A DNA stretch of 47,454 bases, taken from the NCBI RefSeq assembly GCF_001644035.1, contig NZ_LUUG01000101.1:1-47454 (forward strand). The letters are read 5' to 3'. Shown here one piece after another: positions 45,113 through 47,454 of this stretch; position 1 is the stretch's first letter; each line of letters opens with the position of its first letter. The DNA comes from Methylomonas methanica. GTDB lineage: Bacteria; Pseudomonadota; Gammaproteobacteria; Methylococcales; Methylomonadaceae. The notes under the pieces are model-generated. The model saw only the letters and a list, made by a program, of their open reading frames with translations. It made no database searches and was not told the origin of the DNA. The translations under genes and the position numbers were made by a program.

Positions 45113-46590
45113 CTCCCTTGAGTACGAACGTCAAAGCGGTAACAAGGATGGGGATGTAATAATCTAACCCTGGGGAAGAAGCGCGAGGTAATGCGCATGA
45201 ACCGATCCCAAGTCATAAAATCCTTCTGGCTGCGTCTTCTAATACGGCGCAGCCAAAGGCGGCGCACTTCGTTGAAGAATAGCCAGATACTGGAATCATT
45301 GCCTGAAACGGAAAAATAGTTCAAATGTCCTTGCAGAACTTTTTGAATCCACTCGCCAGTTTTCGGCAGCGGGTCATGCCAACGTTTCCGCAGCTCACTT
45401 TTGATCGCGTGCAACGTTGCCCGCATGCGCTTCTTGATGGTTTGTCGCCCGATCACAAAGGCTCCGTTTTTCTTGGACTGCGTACAGAAGTGCGTGAAGC
45501 CCAGAAAGTCGAAAGTCTCCGGCTTTCCCTCGCCCAGCCGCTTCCTGTCGCTTATCGCATGCCGTCCGAAGCGGATCAGCTGTGTTTTGTCCGGGTGTAA
45601 CGTCAAACCAAACGCTTGCAAACGTTCTCGCATGTCCTGCAAGAAGCGTTTCGCCTCCAGCTCGTATTCAAAACCGAGCACAGTATCATCCGCATAACGG
45701 ATAATCATCATGTCACCCTGGGCCTTTTGTCGCCGCCATTGATGACTCCATAGATCGAAAACATAGTGCAGGTAAATATTAGCCAAGATCGGCGAAACTA
45801 CTGCCCCTTGCGGAGCACCCTGAACACTAGCCTCCCTATGGGAGCCTTTCATGACGCCGATTGTTAACCATTTGGCGATGAGACGCAGCAAACGTTTATC
45901 CCCGATTCGGTGTTGAAGAAATCGCATCAGCCAGTCATGGCTCATGGCATCAAAGAACTTCTGGATATCCGCGTCCAACACCCAGCTCACCTGCTTTCTA
46001 TAAATCCCGGCACTCAGAGCATCCAGCGCATCATGTTGGCTGCGCCCCGGTCGAAATCCATACGAAAACCCCATGAAACTCTCTTCATAGATGGCTTCCA
46101 GCACATAAACCACGGCCTGTTGGACAATTTTGTCTTCCAGGCACAAGATACTCAGTGGCCGTTCTGTGCCATCCGCTTTCGGGATCATCGTCCGTCGTGC
46201 AGGGCTGGCCCGATAGCTGCCTTGGTGTGTCCGGGCATGTAATGCCGTTAACTTCTCACGAAGATTGTCACCATAGGTGCGCCACGTCACGCCATCGAGT
46301 CCGGGCGCCGAGTTTCGCTTTAACGCAAAATAACTCTGCTCCAAGAGTTCAAGGGTAATGTGATGCAATAAGGCGGTGAACTGTACATCCTGCTTTTGTC
46401 GCGCCGCTTGGCGCACACCCGCCAATCCATTCGACGCAGCTCCCCGGCTCTGAGTCCGGACTGCGGCTGCCTGACCGATGTTCCTCTTGGGCAAAGCCCT
46501 TCCCTCCACAGCCTCCGCCAAGGACAAGTCCTCTTTGTTCGGTTGCTTCATCGGTACTACGGCTTTGTCCGACTTCTCATCTGCGTACAT
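45097..46590 (-). CDS. ltrA: Group II intron reverse transcriptase/maturase
   Basis: A 497-residue protein of normal length. Reverse-transcriptase blocks are seen in order: NSAPGLDGVTWRTY, RRTMIPKADGTERPLSILCLEDKIVQQAV, GFRPGRSQHDALDAL, VLDADIQKFFDAM, GAPQGAVVSPILANIYLHYVFD and the catalytic MIIRYADDTVLGF (YADD). The maturase X domain follows (FDFLGFTHFCTQSKKNG... WIQKVLQGHLNYFSV). A clear C-terminal HNH endonuclease domain is not visible. The frame overlaps domain V at its 3' end. It helps the intron splice and copies it into DNA targets. Confidence 0.96.
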   Translation of the reverse strand: MYADEKSDKAVVPMKQPNKEDLSLAEAVEGRALPKRNIGQAAAVRTQSRGAASNGLAGVRQAARQKQDVQFTALLHHITLELLEQSYFALKRNSAPGLDGVTWRTYGDNLREKLTALHARTHQGSYRASPARRTMIPKADGTERPLSILCLEDKIVQQAVVYVLEAIYEESFMGFSYGFRPGRSQHDALDALSAGIYRKQVSWVLDADIQKFFDAMSHDWLMRFLQHRIGDKRLLRLIAKWLTIGVMKGSHREASVQGAPQGAVVSPILANIYLHYVFDLWSHQWRRQKAQGDMMIIRYADDTVLGFEYELEAKRFLQDMRERLQAFGLTLHPDKTQLIRFGRHAISDRKRLGEGKPETFDFLGFTHFCTQSKKNGAFVIGRQTIKKRMRATLHAIKSELRKRWHDPLPKTGEWIQKVLQGHLNYFSVSGNDSSIWLFFNEVRRLWLRRIRRRSQKDFMTWDRFMRITSRFFPRVRLLHPHPCYRFDVRTQGRSPVR

Positions 46591-46952
46591 ATTTATCGTT
46601 CAGTTTCTACCTTAATAAACCGGCTCGATATGCCTATCGAGCACAGATGAGACCTCCCAGGTTCCGTACAAAGGACTTCTCCACATGCTTGGGGTCTACG
46701 ACTGCGCGAGGTTTGGATACATGCTGGCCAAATCGCATGATCCAATATTGCCTTCTCTTCAGCAGAACGGGATCGGCACCTCGAAGTTCGACCCATTTCG
46801 CAGCTCAATACCCAGCCTGTGGCCTCCCCTGTGAACGCTTCACGTTTACCCTCACGAGTACCCGCGCATCACTCGGGGCCGAGACGGTGGGCTAGACCTT
46901 ATCTCGTAGAGGACTTTCACCTCCTATCCTTTGCCAGCTTGTCCTGGCGCAC

Positions 46953-47304
46953 TCGCTTATGGGTCGGTTTGACTAAGTGACGAATGGCCGCTTTCAGTTT
47001 TCGGAATTCATTGACAGCTTTCCGGCGATGAATCTGAAGCGGGGACGGTCGCCAGGTGCCCCTAAGCCTCCTTTGATAAAAGTTGTTCGATAGTCTGGTT
47101 AGAAGCAAATAATGGGCGTATGGTTAATCTTTATATCGCTCCAAATAGGGGGTGTAGTAAAAGCCCCTCACTTTTCGCGGCGTGATGGAGCTAAGAGTGC
47201 AAATGTCTGATTTATATGTCCCATCCTAAACTTTTTCCAGTGAGAGAAGGAGCGGATTTACCTTTTACGAAAGCCTCCTCTGGGTTGATGGAAAAGCAGG
47301 GAAG
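46953..47304. other. Region upstream of the intron and downstream of the SulP-like gene
   Basis: About 350 bp. The part next to 46953 is the presumed 5' exon of the intron. The open frame there (46917-47108, minus) is basic, without family features, and runs into the intron, so it is not called. Around 47148-47170 a GGGG/CCCC stem occurs without a clear T-run in the SulP-like gene's direction. Confidence 0.35.
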
Positions 47305-47454
47305 TTATTTTTTAATCATATCCATAGCGATCTGTTGTATTCGGTCCACCACATTTGGCTTTCCGACTTGACCAACCAGGCCTGCGCGGCGCAGTTTTTC
47401 GAAGACATTCGGTCTTGCGCCACACAGGATTAATCGGGTTTTGTGCCGTTTGCA
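47305..47454 (-). CDS. SulP-type anion transporter, STAS-domain C-terminus (partial)
   Basis: The last 49 codons of a minus-strand gene that continues beyond the window edge. The translation starts CKRHKTRLILCGARPNVFEK, continues LRRAGLVGQVGKPNVV and ends AMDMIKK. This fits the end of a STAS domain, where a strand (RLILCGA) precedes the helix (VFEKLRRAGL), as in the C-terminus of SulP sulfate/bicarbonate-type transporters. The membrane part is outside the window, so a free-standing STAS protein cannot be ruled out. Confidence 0.68.
   Translation of the reverse strand, partial: CKRHKTRLILCGARPNVFEKLRRAGLVGQVGKPNVVDRIQQIAMDMIKK

Larger units (their letters stand above)
45046..46952 (-). mobile_element. 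Group II intron, about 1907 bp
   Basis: The 5' end on the minus strand reads GTGCGCCAGG (from 46952), matching the GUGYG consensus, followed by the conserved ggtgaaagtcctctac segment. The ORF encodes the reverse transcriptase/maturase. After it come domain V (45079-45112) and a domain VI-like stem with an A eight bases from the end; the 3' end is CCTAC at 45046. The ends are inferred from consensus and may be off by a few bases. The intron sits between repeat-like intergenic sequences rather than in a recognised gene. Confidence 0.8.

Noticed and set aside
46917..47108. 63-codon minus-strand frame at the intron's 5' flank
   Set aside because: It runs across the predicted intron boundary and lacks any recognised domain.

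Overview
The window looks like chromosome from a gammaproteobacterial methylotroph, most likely a methanotroph of the Methylomonas/Methylobacter type. The strongest pointer is a formaldehyde-activating enzyme (fae, 685-1200), with His22 in place, next to an SmbP-like His-rich periplasmic protein. A tandem MdtABC/OprM-type efflux operon, a FadL porin and proteobacterial lipoproteins fit this. Host assignment is inference; no rRNA or tRNA gene was found.

Layout. 0.2-5.5 kb (+): SmbP-like protein, Fae, a DsbD-type reductase with a secreted thioredoxin-like partner, and a lipoprotein alpha/beta hydrolase. 5.5-9.5 kb (-): a six-gene operon of unknown function (DUF6152-like, two secreted proteins sharing a GDSRGHWEG motif, two DUF6644-like membrane proteins, a c-type cytochrome lipoprotein). 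10.2-12.6 kb (+): penicillin-acylase-family Ntn hydrolase. 12.7-16.7 kb: a sulfatase-fold membrane transferase (-), then a CDP-alcohol phosphotransferase and a flippase-like protein (+), probably a lipid-modifying module. 17-20.8 kb: a lectin-like secreted protein, a lipoprotein gene split by an intact IS5-group element with a 4-bp target duplication, a RAYT transposase flanked by inverted REP copies, and a small DUF6316-like gene.

20.8-24.7 kb (-): five tightly packed, partly overlapping genes: GTP cyclohydrolase II, a RibD reductase domain without the deaminase, a zinc-binding-type dehydrogenase, a PTPS-family protein with Glu in place of the catalytic Cys, and a GT4 glycosyltransferase. 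This may be an uncharacterised pathway to a GTP-derived, glycosylated metabolite. 24.9-30.5 kb: aminotransferase and FadL (-), a metallo-beta-lactamase-fold lipoprotein and a degenerate EAL protein (+). 30.8-40.5 kb (+): TetR-MdtA-MdtB-MdtC-outer membrane factor operon.

40.7-44.8 kb is visibly more AT-rich and holds only minus-strand unknowns: a frameshifted zinc-ribbon membrane protein, a small membrane protein, a secreted protein with two Cys repeats, a bicistron of a HEPN-like protein (RNYFAH) and a 355-residue unknown, and a large lipoprotein. It looks horizontally acquired and is followed by two REP copies and a full group II intron (about 45046-46952, - strand). The window ends in the 3' end of a SulP/STAS-type gene (-).

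The best candidates for an undescribed system are the HEPN-like bicistron (41759-43334), the GTP-derived metabolite cluster (20763-24706) and the DUF6152/DUF6644/cytochrome operon (5522-9502). All functional statements rest on reading the translations and on family knowledge; no database search was run.
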